From the NCBI RefSeq assembly GCF_003479605.1, contig NZ_QUHR01000006.1:62001-126000 (forward strand): DNA of 64,000 bases. The letters run 5' to 3'. Below the pieces are notes generated by a model, which was given only the letters and a program-made list of their open reading frames with translations, was not told the origin of the DNA and searched no databases. Both the position numbers and the translations under genes were made by a program. Of this stretch, positions 43,978 to 51,327 are shown in pieces (positions within the stretch are counted from its first letter, which is position 1; every line of letters starts with the position of its first letter). The DNA is from Roseburia sp. AF12-17LB (lineage in GTDB: Bacteria > Bacillota > Clostridia > Lachnospirales > Lachnospiraceae).

Positions 43978-44370
43978 ATGGAAAATAAATATGGAATTGT
44001 CGGAGTTGCCCATGTCGGGCTTCCGACAAACGATTTACAGAAAACAGTTGAGTTTTATAGGGGTCTTGGATTTGAAGTAATTATGCAGACTTATAATGAA
44101 AAAGCAGGGGAAAAAGTGGCATTTTTACAGATAAAAAATTACTGTATAGAGACTTTTGAAAATGGGCAGGCGGCAATGTCAGACGGTGCATACCAGCATG
44201 TTGCTCTTGATGTGGAAGACATTGAGAGTATATATCAGAAAATCTGCAATGAAAAATACACAGTTATCACAGACGGAATCGAAGAACTGCCATTTTGGGA
44301 AAATGGTGTGAAGTTTTTTATGATTAAGGGACCAAATGAGGAAAGAATAGAGTTCTGTCAGAAACTCTGA
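43978..44370 (+). CDS. VOC-family (glyoxalase-like) protein
   Basis: 130 residues with two beta-alpha-beta-beta-beta repeats: VAHVGLPTNDLQKTVEFYRGLGFEV and a second half beginning YQHVALDVEDIESIY. Candidate metal ligands are His in VAHVG, Glu in ETFENG, His in QHVAL and Glu in RIEFCQ. It may epimerise, isomerise or lyse a sugar intermediate, or just bind one; no precise reaction can be assigned. Its position between the dehydrogenase and the transporter suggests a step in the same catabolic route. Confidence 0.85.
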   Translation: MENKYGIVGVAHVGLPTNDLQKTVEFYRGLGFEVIMQTYNEKAGEKVAFLQIKNYCIETFENGQAAMSDGAYQHVALDVEDIESIYQKICNEKYTVITDGIEELPFWENGVKFFMIKGPNEERIEFCQKL

Positions 44371-44388
44371 TAAAAACAGGAGGGACAT

Positions 44389-45753
44389 ATGGGAAGCGAA
44401 AACAAAAATGGAAAAGTACCGCTGATCAGTAAGATTGCATATGGGTTTGGTGATGTTGGATGTAATTTCAGCTGGATGTTTGTCAGTAATTTTCTGATGA
44501 TATTTTATACAGACGTGTTCGGAATCAGTATGGCGGCTGTGTCAGCACTTATGCTTTTTTCAAGATTCTGGGATGCAATCAATGATCCAATCGTCGGGGG
44601 ACTTACAGATAAAACAAAATCGAGATGGGGACGGTACCGTCCATGGTTGTTAGTAGCGGCACCAATCACAGCGATTCTTCTTGTTATGACATTCTGGGCA
44701 AGACCCGACTGGCCGCAGAATGGAAAGATTATTTATATGGTAATTACATATTGTCTGCTGGTTTTGGGGTATACCTGTGTGAATATTCCATATGGAACCT
44801 TGTGTGGTGCTATGACACAGGATATTGATGAACGTGCAAAAATAAATACATCCCGTTCGGTTGCAGCGATGATTGCAATTGGTGTGTTAAATATTATCAC
44901 AGTTCCACTGCTCAGCAAATTCGGCAGTCATAGTGCAAAGACAGGATATCTGACGGTTGCGGTCATATATGGATGTATTTTTACAGCCTGTCATTTCTTC
45001 TGCTTTGCGAAGACGAAAGAGGCAGTGATTACTCCGGAAAAAGAAAAAATTTCTGTAAAGGTTCAGTTGAAAGCGGTTATGCAGAACAGACCATATCTTC
45101 TTGCATTGGCAGGACAGATATTATTTGGATTTACACTGTACGGTAGAAACGCAGATATTCTGTATTACTTTACATATGTGGAAGGGAATGCCTCCTACTA
45201 CACAACTTATTCGATGTGCATCATTATTCCTTCTATCATCGGGGCAGCCTGTTTTCAACCATTATTCCGCAAGTTGAATAACAAAGGAAGAACAGCATCT
45301 CTCTTTGCTTTATTTACAGGAATTTCCATGTTGTCTATGTTTTTCTTTAATGCCAAAGAATCACCGGCTATTTTTTATGCTTTATCTGGTCTGACACAGT
45401 TTTTCTTCTCTGGATTTAATACTGCAATCTATGCAATTATTCCAGACTGTGTGGAATATGGGGAGTGGAAAACCGGACTTAGAAATGATGGTTTTCAGTA
45501 TGCATTTATTTCACTTGGAAATAAAATCGGAATGGCAGTTGGAACAGCACTTTTAGCAGGATTACTTGGAAAATGTGGCTATATTGCAAATCAGACACAG
45601 AATGCGGCTGTACTTTCAATTATGAAACATGCATTTACGACGATTCCGGGTGCACTGTGGATTGTGACTGCGGTTGTATTATTTTTCTACCGGTTAAATA
45701 AAAAACGTTATAACGAGATTGTGGAGGAACTGAAAAATGGAAGAAAAAGTTGA
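44389..45753 (+). CDS. GPH-family sugar:cation symporter
   Basis: 454 residues and 12 hydrophobic helices. The glycoside-pentoside-hexuronide signature is clear: FGDVGCNFSWMF at the N-terminus, FSRFWDAINDPIVGGL, DKTKSRWGRYRPWLL, and in the second half NTAIYAIIPDCVEYGEWKTG. Na+- or H+-coupled uptake of a sugar, glycoside or polyol. The substrate is not readable from sequence. Its 3' end overlaps the kinase gene by 17 nt. Confidence 0.92.
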   Translation: MGSENKNGKVPLISKIAYGFGDVGCNFSWMFVSNFLMIFYTDVFGISMAAVSALMLFSRFWDAINDPIVGGLTDKTKSRWGRYRPWLLVAAPITAILLVMTFWARPDWPQNGKIIYMVITYCLLVLGYTCVNIPYGTLCGAMTQDIDERAKINTSRSVAAMIAIGVLNIITVPLLSKFGSHSAKTGYLTVAVIYGCIFTACHFFCFAKTKEAVITPEKEKISVKVQLKAVMQNRPYLLALAGQILFGFTLYGRNADILYYFTYVEGNASYYTTYSMCIIIPSIIGAACFQPLFRKLNNKGRTASLFALFTGISMLSMFFFNAKESPAIFYALSGLTQFFFSGFNTAIYAIIPDCVEYGEWKTGLRNDGFQYAFISLGNKIGMAVGTALLAGLLGKCGYIANQTQNAAVLSIMKHAFTTIPGALWIVTAVVLFFYRLNKKRYNEIVEELKNGRKS

Positions 45754-46699
45754 TATCGTGGCATTGGGAGAATTGCTGATTGATTTTACGGAAGCAGGAC
45801 ACAGTCAGGATGGGAGAAAATTGTTCGAACAGAATCCCGGCGGTGCTCCGGCAAATCTTCTAACCGTTGCAAGCCACTTTGGGTATCGCACATCTTTTAT
45901 TGGAAAAGTTGGAAACGATATGCATGGTAAATTTTTAAAGAAGACATTGCAAAAGGAAGGAATCAATACAGATGCTATTGTTGAAGACCCGGGTTATTTT
46001 ACAACGTTGGCATTTGTGGAAATCGGTGAAAGTGGAGAACGGAATTTTTCTTTTGCAAGAAAACCAGGTGCAGATACACAGTTAAAAAAAGAAGAACTGG
46101 ATCAGACATTAATTTCAGGTTGTAGAATTTTTCATTTTGGATCATTATCGCTGACAGATGAACCGGCAGAAAGTACAACGATTGAAGCGGTAAAAATGGC
46201 AAAAGCAGCGGGTGCACTTATTTCCTATGATCCGAATTATCGACCGTCTCTTTGGAAGAGCAAAGAGGATGCAGTGAAAAAAATGAGATCTGTCATAGAA
46301 TTGGTAGATGTCATGAAGGTATCGGATGAAGAGAGTATTTTGTTGACAGAGGCCGAAAGTTATGAGCAGGCCGCAGACCAACTCCTTGCTATGGGACCAA
46401 AGCTGGTAGCCATTACATTGGGAGAACAGGGTGTTCTTATGGCAACAAAAAGCAGAAAAGAAATCATCAAAGCATTTCAGATACATGCGGTCGACACGAC
46501 TGGGGCAGGTGATTCATTCTGGGGAGGCGTATTATGCAGTATCCTTTCCATGAATAAGAATGTTGAAAAAATGAAATGGGAAGAAATCAAAAAGTGTGCT
46601 GTTTTGGGAAATGCAGTTGCTGGATTGTGTGTGCAAAAGAGAGGTGGCATCCCTGCGATTCCGACAAAAGAAGCAGTGTTTGAATTTATGCAGAAATAA
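45737..46699 (+). CDS. PfkB-family carbohydrate kinase (fructokinase-like)
   Basis: 320 residues. PfkB signature 1 lies in NPGGAPANLLTVASHFG and signature 2 in DTTGAGDSFWGGVL, where Asp is the catalytic base. The FARKPGADTQL segment (lid) is typical of fructokinases. Phosphorylates a ketose or similar sugar with ATP. With the dehydrogenase upstream this makes a simple route polyol, ketose, ketose-phosphate, but another sugar is possible. Last gene of the operon, followed by a terminator. Confidence 0.92.
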   Translation: MEEKVDIVALGELLIDFTEAGHSQDGRKLFEQNPGGAPANLLTVASHFGYRTSFIGKVGNDMHGKFLKKTLQKEGINTDAIVEDPGYFTTLAFVEIGESGERNFSFARKPGADTQLKKEELDQTLISGCRIFHFGSLSLTDEPAESTTIEAVKMAKAAGALISYDPNYRPSLWKSKEDAVKKMRSVIELVDVMKVSDEESILLTEAESYEQAADQLLAMGPKLVAITLGEQGVLMATKSRKEIIKAFQIHAVDTTGAGDSFWGGVLCSILSMNKNVEKMKWEEIKKCAVLGNAVAGLCVQKRGGIPAIPTKEAVFEFMQK

Positions 46700-46719
46700 T
46701 GAATGTATATGACAAAATT

Positions 46720-46746
46720 GGGGCTATAAAAACGCCCCTATTTTTA
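46720..46746 (+). terminator. Terminator of the polyol operon
   Basis: GGGGC (46720-46724) pairs with GCCCC (46734-46738), tail TATTTTTAAC. Confidence 0.75.
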
Positions 46747-46756
46747 ACAAAAATAT

Positions 46757-46789
46757 AAGCAGGACAACTTTCGATATTTGCTCCTGCTT
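46757..46789 (-). terminator. Terminator of the minus-strand small gene
   Basis: AAGCAGGA (46757-46764) and TCCTGCTT (46782-46789); read on the minus strand it is followed by ATATTTTTG. Confidence 0.7.
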
Positions 46790-46815
46790 GTATTTTATGT
46801 AAATTACGATAAGTT

Positions 46816-46977
46816 TTATTCCCTGTGTTCTTCGCCCCATGTACAGTCTGATTCTGGTGTAGTCTTTAAATGCTTTTCTGATTCCCAACAATCAATGCGG
46901 AGCATATAGCCAGCAGATATATAAACATCAATACTATTAAGCTGTGGATTGTATTCTGCAAATATTATTCTCGTCGT
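46816..46977 (-). pseudogene. DUF6061-like small gene with ACG in place of ATG
   Basis: On the minus strand AAGGAG (46985-46990) stands 7 nt before ACG-ACG; the frame reads RIIFAEYNPQLNSIDVYISA and LRIDCWESEKHLKT, stops after 53 residues, then meets a terminator. The layout is a complete small gene except for the start codon. The FAEYNP...DV pattern resembles DUF6061 (from memory). Either ACG is used weakly or the start was lost. Confidence 0.45.
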
Positions 46978-46979
46978 AT

Positions 46980-47368
46980 TTTATCTCCTTATCATTCAAT
47001 CAATCATTTGTTACAAAAATCAGAAGCATTTCAATCAGTTCACCATGTCACTTTCATTTTGTGTTATAATGTGTTATCAGATTTCTTGGTCTCCGCTGCC
47101 GCTTCGGTCGGCACAGAGCAGAGGTCCACTGGACCTCTTGTGCCCTTGTATTTGCCCTTATCAGAGTTCGTAAACACTGGTGCGATGATATAATACAAGG
47201 GAAACAATAAGGGAAAGCTCACCTGCGATAAATTCAGTATTTTCAAGGGTTTGCGGAGAATTTAATAACAAAATATAACAGTTATTAAATCTCTTAAAAC
47301 AGGTGAAATCTCAATTCCAGTTTGGAGAATTGAAAAAACGGAATTTACTTATTAAGACATATAAACTG
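46980..47368. other. Intergenic accessory stretch with a 19-bp palindrome
   Basis: About 390 bp with no convincing gene. It holds the palindrome AGAGGTCCA-C-TGGACCTCT (47120-47138), a GC-rich patch (ctccgctgccgcttcggtcgg, partly self-complementary) and an AT-rich end. The GC-rich patch resembles sequence found at the edges of mobile elements in Clostridia and may be a scar; this is a weak inference. Nothing else seen. Confidence 0.45.
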
Positions 47369-47423
47369 TTGACAATAAAGCTCCTATATAGTATATTTTT
47401 AATAAACTACTATATAGGAGCTT
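47369..47423 (+). promoter_or_regulatory. MarR promoter/operator: 16-bp inverted repeat
   Basis: TTGACA (47369-47374), 17 bp, TATATT (47392-47397). Perfect arms AAGCTCCTATATAGTA (47378-47393) and TACTATATAGGAGCTT (47408-47423) span the promoter spacer, -10 and leader. The downstream arm includes AGGAG, the ribosome binding site of the MarR gene, so the same repeat can be a protein operator and an RNA hairpin. Confidence 0.85.
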
Positions 47424-47427
47424 TTGT

Positions 47428-47865
47428 ATGGAAATGAATGGAGGATTTCTTGTTACCAAAATAAAACAGCTTGGAGACCGGATTTTCGAGAAGATTCTCA
47501 GTGAAAAGAATATTGATGCGTTTAATGGAGCTCAGGGACGTATTCTTTATGTGCTGTGGCAGGAGGATGGTATCTCAATCAGGTCACTCTCGACTAAATG
47601 CGGATTAGCGATAACATCTCTTACTACGATGCTGGAAAGAATGGAAAATCAAGGGCTGATAAGCCGTGTTCAGTCTGAAACGGACAAAAGGAAAACACTC
47701 CTGTTTCTGACTGAGAAAGCACATGCCTTAAAGGGCGAGTACGATTCTGTATCTGATGAGATGGGCAGTATTTACTACAAAGGTTTTTCAGAGGAAGAAA
47801 TTACCCGGTTTGAGGAATGCCTCGACCGCATCAGAAAGAATCTTGAGGAGTGGCAGAAGTCATGA
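47428..47865 (+). CDS. MarR-family regulator of the radical SAM mobile pair
   Basis: 145 residues. MarR winged helix: ILYVLWQEDGISIRSLSTKC, recognition helix AITSLTTMLERMENQGLISR, wing SETDKRKTLLFLTEKA, then dimerisation helices. Expected to bind the 16-bp inverted repeat covering its own promoter and thereby control itself and the two radical SAM genes. The order MarR, A, B fits what NCBI annotation calls the 'radical SAM mobile pair' system (recalled, not searched). Overlaps protein A by 4 nt. Confidence 0.9.
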   Translation: MEMNGGFLVTKIKQLGDRIFEKILSEKNIDAFNGAQGRILYVLWQEDGISIRSLSTKCGLAITSLTTMLERMENQGLISRVQSETDKRKTLLFLTEKAHALKGEYDSVSDEMGSIYYKGFSEEEITRFEECLDRIRKNLEEWQKS

Positions 47866-48551
47866 GTATTTGTATCAAAGATCTGATTCAGAACATGAAT
47901 ATCGTCATTGGCTGCACAGTGGGGTGTACATATTGCTATGCCCACAATAACGTGAAACGCTGGCATATGATTGATGACTTCGCTGACCCTGAATTCTTTC
48001 CGGGTAAGCTTAAGATGATGGAAAAGAAACGTCCGCAGAACTTTCTTCTTACCGGCATGAGCGATCTCTCCGGATGGAAGCCGGAATGGAGAGACGAGGT
48101 ATTTGTAAAGATCCGTGAAAATCCGCAGCATCAGTTCCTGTTCCTTACCAAGCGACCTGATTTGCTGGATTTTGATACCGATCTGGAAAACGCATGGTTT
48201 GGCGTTACGGTGACGAGGAAAGCAGAACTGTGGCGTATCGATGCTCTTCGGAAAAACGTCAGAGCAAAACATTACCATGTTACCTTTGAGCCGTTATTCG
48301 ACGATCCCGGCACAGTTGACCTTTCCGGAATCAATTGGATCGTTGTCGGCACCATGACCGGAGCTCAGAGCAGGAAGATTCATACGGAACCGGAATGGGC
48401 ATGGTCTCTGACGGACCAAGCACATAAGCTCGGCATTCCGGTGTTTATGAAGGAAGACCTTGTCCCTATCATAGGGGATGAAAATATGATTCAGGAAATG
48501 CCGGAAGAATTTAATAAAGTGTTAGAGGTACAGAAATCATGGAAGAAGTAA
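47862..48551 (+). CDS. Radical SAM mobile pair protein A
   Basis: 229 residues from ATG 47862 (ATGA overlap with MarR). A Cys triad CTVGCTYCYAHN (CxxxCxxC) near residues 19-26 should bind the SAM-cleaving 4Fe-4S cluster. Related to the DUF5131/Gp37 and SPL-like radical SAM branch: FLFLTKRPDLL and WFGVTVTRKAE are typical, and WIVVGTMTGAQSRK resembles the C-terminal family end. No substrate known. Translationally linked to protein B, so the two probably act as a complex or in sequence. Confidence 0.85.
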   Translation: MSICIKDLIQNMNIVIGCTVGCTYCYAHNNVKRWHMIDDFADPEFFPGKLKMMEKKRPQNFLLTGMSDLSGWKPEWRDEVFVKIRENPQHQFLFLTKRPDLLDFDTDLENAWFGVTVTRKAELWRIDALRKNVRAKHYHVTFEPLFDDPGTVDLSGINWIVVGTMTGAQSRKIHTEPEWAWSLTDQAHKLGIPVFMKEDLVPIIGDENMIQEMPEEFNKVLEVQKSWKK

Positions 48552-49447
48552 TGAATGGAATCCTCATTCGTGAGGTGGAAACAAAGAACATCATGACTAA
48601 GTCTAATCTGCCGGTAGGCGGTTACTCGGTCAATCCCTATGTGGGCTGTACACATGCCTGCAAGTATTGCTATGCTTCTTTTATGAAGCGCTTTACCGGG
48701 CACAAGGAGGAATGGGGCACTTTCCTTGATGTGAAGCATTGGCCGGAAATTAAAAATCCGAAGAAATATGCCGGACAGCGGGTGGTCATCGGTTCTGTGA
48801 CAGATGGCTACAATCCACAGGAGGAGCAATTCGGGAATACCAGAAAACTTCTGGAGCAGCTGATCGGCAGTGACGCAGATATTCTGATCTGCACAAAGTC
48901 GGATCTTGTGGTATGGGATATTGATCTGTTGAAGAAGCTTGGACGTGTAACCGTTTCATGGTCGATCAACACACTAGATGAAAATTTCAAGAACGATATG
49001 GATTCTGCTTCGAGCATTGAGCACCGTATCGCTGCTATGAAGCAGGTATATGAGGCAGGTATCCGTACAGTCTGTTTCGTATCCCCGGTATTCCCCGGTA
49101 TCACGGATTTTGAAGCAATCTTTGAGCGGGTAAAGAATCAGTGCGATCTGTTCTGGCTCGAAAATCTCAATCTTCGAGGCGGTTTCAAAAAGACAATTAT
49201 GGATTATATCGCCGGAAAATATCCTGATCTTGTACCACTTTACGACGAGATCTATAACAAGCATAATCGCAGCTACTTTGAAGCACTTGAAGTAAAAGCT
49301 GAGAAAATGGCTAAGAAGTATGATTGTGCCTTTGTGGATAATGAAATGCCTTATGGCAGAGTCCCGCAGGGGCATCCGGTGATCGTAGATTATTTCTATC
49401 ATGAGGAAATCCGTGGGACAGAGAATACCGGAAAAAGAAATCGCTAA
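48539..49447 (+). CDS. Radical SAM mobile pair protein B
   Basis: 302 residues. Cluster motif CTHACKYCYAS (CxxxCxxC), then GSVTDGYNPQEE, SWSINTLDENF and VFPGITDFEAIF in a SPASM-less radical SAM fold related to spore photoproduct lyase-like/Rv2578c proteins. The 5' end overlaps protein A by 13 nt; ATG 48551 is an alternative start. A terminator follows at 49533. Function unknown; the linked MarR control and compact mobile organisation suggest an inducible stress or modification function, which is inference. Confidence 0.87.
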   Translation: MEEVMNGILIREVETKNIMTKSNLPVGGYSVNPYVGCTHACKYCYASFMKRFTGHKEEWGTFLDVKHWPEIKNPKKYAGQRVVIGSVTDGYNPQEEQFGNTRKLLEQLIGSDADILICTKSDLVVWDIDLLKKLGRVTVSWSINTLDENFKNDMDSASSIEHRIAAMKQVYEAGIRTVCFVSPVFPGITDFEAIFERVKNQCDLFWLENLNLRGGFKKTIMDYIAGKYPDLVPLYDEIYNKHNRSYFEALEVKAEKMAKKYDCAFVDNEMPYGRVPQGHPVIVDYFYHEEIRGTENTGKRNR

Positions 49448-49532
49448 ATTCAAGTTTATGGAATTGGAAAACCGGAAGTTGTATGTTTTATCAATTACAG
49501 GTTCTAAAACTGAATAAATCAGAAATTAAGAG

Positions 49533-49563
49533 TAGATAACCTGAAATATGGTTATCTATTTTT
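49533..49563 (+). terminator. Terminator of the radical SAM cassette
   Basis: TAGATAACC (49533-49541) pairs with GGTTATCTA (49550-49558), followed by TTTTTAA. Confidence 0.88.
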
Positions 49564-49586
49564 AATCGTCTTGATTTTCTTTACCA

Positions 49587-49615
49587 TTGAATTTTTTATG
49601 GGAAGATATGATATA
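49587..49615 (+). promoter_or_regulatory. Probable nitroreductase promoter
   Basis: TTGAAT (49587-49592), 17 bp, GATATA (49610-49615), just before the nitroreductase leader. Confidence 0.5.
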
Positions 49616-49653
49616 CTTGATTTAATTAGATGAACGAAAGCGAGGATATTGTA

Positions 49654-50295
49654 ATGGATATATTAGAAATTATGAAAGAAAGACACAGCGTAAGACAGTA
49701 TAAAAATCAGACTATCGAACCATCGAAAAGAGAAGAAATCAACTCTTTGATAAATGACGTCAATGCTGAGAGTAAATTATCAATTCAGGCTTTTTATGAC
49801 GAACCGAAGTGCTTTAATTCCTTTATGGCTCATTATGGGAAGTTTGAAAATGTGAAGAATTATATTGCCATTGTTGGAAATAAGAATGATCAGGAAAAGG
49901 CGGGATATTATGGTGAGAAGATTGTTTTGAAATGTCAGGAACTTGGTCTTAATACCTGCTGGGTAGCAATGACGCATGGTAAATCAAAAGCAGAAATAGA
50001 AAGAGGACAGAAACTGTTAATCATTATTTCACTGGGATATGGAAAAACACAGGGAGTTCCACATAAAAGTAAGAGTATAGTGGAACTTGGAAAGGCAGAC
50101 CAGAGTACAGAATGGTTTGACAGAGGTATGGAAGCAGTAAGTCTTGCACCTACTGCCGTAAACCAGCAGAAGTTTCAGTTGGAACTGAAAAATGGAAAAG
50201 TTACAGCAAAAAATCTTGGAGGATTTTATTCTAAGATAGATCTTGGAATTGTCAAATATCACTTTGAAGCAGTAACTGGACATGAGGTAAAATGA
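49654..50295 (+). CDS. Nitroreductase-family protein
   Basis: 213 residues from ATG 49654, which has GAGGA 7 nt upstream; ATG 49630 lies before it. N-terminal MKERHSVRQYKNQTIEP is the classical nitroreductase FMN-phosphate motif (HSxRxY). KCQELGLNTCWVAMT and SLGYGKTQG are family features, and EAVSLAPTAVNQQKFQLEL is the C-terminal substrate/FMN part of the putative-TM-nitroreductase subgroup. NAD(P)H:flavin-dependent reduction of an unknown substrate. The ArsR fragment overlaps its stop by 4 nt, as if the two were once a regulated pair. Confidence 0.88.
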   Translation: MDILEIMKERHSVRQYKNQTIEPSKREEINSLINDVNAESKLSIQAFYDEPKCFNSFMAHYGKFENVKNYIAIVGNKNDQEKAGYYGEKIVLKCQELGLNTCWVAMTHGKSKAEIERGQKLLIIISLGYGKTQGVPHKSKSIVELGKADQSTEWFDRGMEAVSLAPTAVNQQKFQLELKNGKVTAKNLGGFYSKIDLGIVKYHFEAVTGHEVK

Positions 50296-50420
50296 TGCAT
50301 ACAAAGAAAAATATAGATAAGCTGGCGGCAGATTTTGAACAATGCCAGAAAATTCTGCTTGCACTGGGAGATGAAAATAGACAGCATATGATTTTGGAAA
50401 TGATGAAAAAGGGCGGATGA
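50292..50420 (+). pseudogene. Truncated ArsR-family regulator
   Basis: Starts at ATG 50292 (ATGA overlap). The frame reads FEQCQKILLALGDENRQHMI, the first two helices of an ArsR winged helix, then ends at 42 residues instead of about 95. The recognition helix and wing are missing, so it cannot bind DNA normally. The cut joins directly to the next remnant. Confidence 0.7.
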
Positions 50421-50605
50421 TGCCAACAGGTGAAACCTATGTCAACAGTCGGGTTGCAGAAGACGGTAATACCTGTTATCAAATCAATGAAGCTGAAAGT
50501 TTGGAAGTGTTGCAGGAGTGGGCTTAGAATTGGAATGATGTTACTGATTTTACATTTATACCGGTAATAAGTAGCCATGAAATGAGCGAAAAAATGAAGA
50601 AGTAG
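50420..50605 (+). pseudogene. DUF3303-like remnant with in-frame stop
   Basis: The frame after the ArsR fragment reads GNTCYQINEAESLEVLQEWA, TAG (50525-50527), NWNDVTDFTFIPVISSHEM and a stop at 50605. The WxD(L)xDFxxxPV pattern resembles the C-terminus of DUF3303 proteins. The N-terminal part is missing. Confidence 0.5.
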
Positions 50606-50629
50606 ACAATTCAGGTTTGGAGGAACAAT

Positions 50630-50935
50630 GTGGTACGAAAAGCAGAAAAACAGGATTTAGAAATACTGGCAAATTTAGCAGTACAAATGTGGGACAGCCA
50701 TTCGGTCAGTGAACTGATTGCTGAATTTTCAGAAATTATGGAAAAAGGAAACTCTCAATTTTTTTGAAATATGAAAATGATATTCCAATTGGCTTTGCAC
50801 AATGCCAGTTGCGGTATGATTATGTAGAAGGAACAAAAACCAGTCCGGTTGGATACTATAGATAGTGTTCTATTTCATAAAGCAATGAATTTTACAGAAG
50901 CAAACAGAATTATTTGCTTTACCAAGACATTATAA
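50630..50935 (+). pseudogene. Aminoglycoside 6'-N-acetyltransferase-like gene, frameshifted and internally deleted
   Basis: GTG 50630 behind GGAGG reads VRKAEKQDLEILANLAVQMW, as in AAC(6')-type GNAT enzymes. A T-run at ~50760 causes a frameshift; the next frame continues IPIGFAQCQLRYDYVEGT and TSPVGYY, then stops. About 50-60 residues of the acetyl-CoA region are gone, and the expected C-terminus FHKAMNFTEANRIICFTK follows directly to 50935. Not functional. Confidence 0.72.
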
Positions 50936-50940
50936 AAGAA

Positions 50941-50980
50941 TGCAGAGAAGTAGTTTATAGAGATACTTCTCTGCATTTTT
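50941..50980 (+). terminator. Strong intrinsic terminator
   Basis: Perfect 12-bp stem TGCAGAGAAGTA (50941-50952) with TACTTCTCTGCA (50964-50975), then TTTTT. It ends the remnant acetyltransferase unit and abuts a hairpin repeat. Confidence 0.9.
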
Positions 50981-51035
50981 GCTGTCGGGCATCCGAAAGA
51001 GGCTGCCGGTGGCAAGTCCGGTAGGTAAGTTATGG
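50981..51035. repeat. Dispersed hairpin repeat, copy 6
   Basis: Core CTGCCGGTGGCAA (51003-51015) within gctgtcgggcatccgaaagagg ... gtccggtaggtaagttatgg. It starts at the end of the preceding T-tract; its 3' edge touches the stop of the minus-strand DUF6774-like gene. Confidence 0.7.
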
Positions 51036-51212
51036 TACATCTTCCGCAGAAGCAGCAGGCTCACAGATTGATTTCCGGGTGGCAAGATTTGCAAGCATAT
51101 CACTTAATACCACCAGGTCTGCAGCAAGGAGCGTAAGTTCATCGGTCGACAGGCATTCGGACAACTGGCAGGAAATTGTGGAGAGGTAAAAAAGATTTGT
51201 ACAGTTTGACAT
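51030..51212 (-). CDS. DUF6774-like small protein, copy B
   Basis: 60 residues on the minus strand: MSNCTNLFYLSTISCQLSEC, DELTLLAADLVVLSDMLANL, then RKSICEPAASAEDVP. Four Cys residues and two helices; matches the small DUF6774 family from memory. Complete compared with copy A. No clear ribosome binding site or promoter seen. Function unknown. Confidence 0.6.
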   Translation of the reverse strand: MSNCTNLFYLSTISCQLSECLSTDELTLLAADLVVLSDMLANLATRKSICEPAASAEDVP

Positions 51213-51235
51213 AGCAGTTGACCATAAGATATTTA
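51070..51235. repeat. 166-bp dispersed repeat, copy B
   Basis: Gap-free match of about 95% to 41335-41500, same orientation, 9.7 kb apart. Recombination between the copies would delete the ROK operon and the radical SAM cassette. Confidence 0.9.
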
Positions 51236-51327
51236 TGATATGGTATGCAACTGTCAGAGAAAATGTGTATAATAAAAGAAATAACTTCCGATAGATAATT
51301 GGTAAAAGGGAATGAAAGGAATCAAAT

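Noticed and set aside
46949..47246. Three overlapping 60-75 residue frames in the gap before MarR
   Set aside because: No ribosome binding site, unusual composition and mutual overlap; the area reads as non-coding with a palindrome.
47850..47861. GTG start for radical SAM protein A
   Set aside because: It touches the GAGGAG site with no spacer; ATG 47862 gives the ATGA overlap with MarR.
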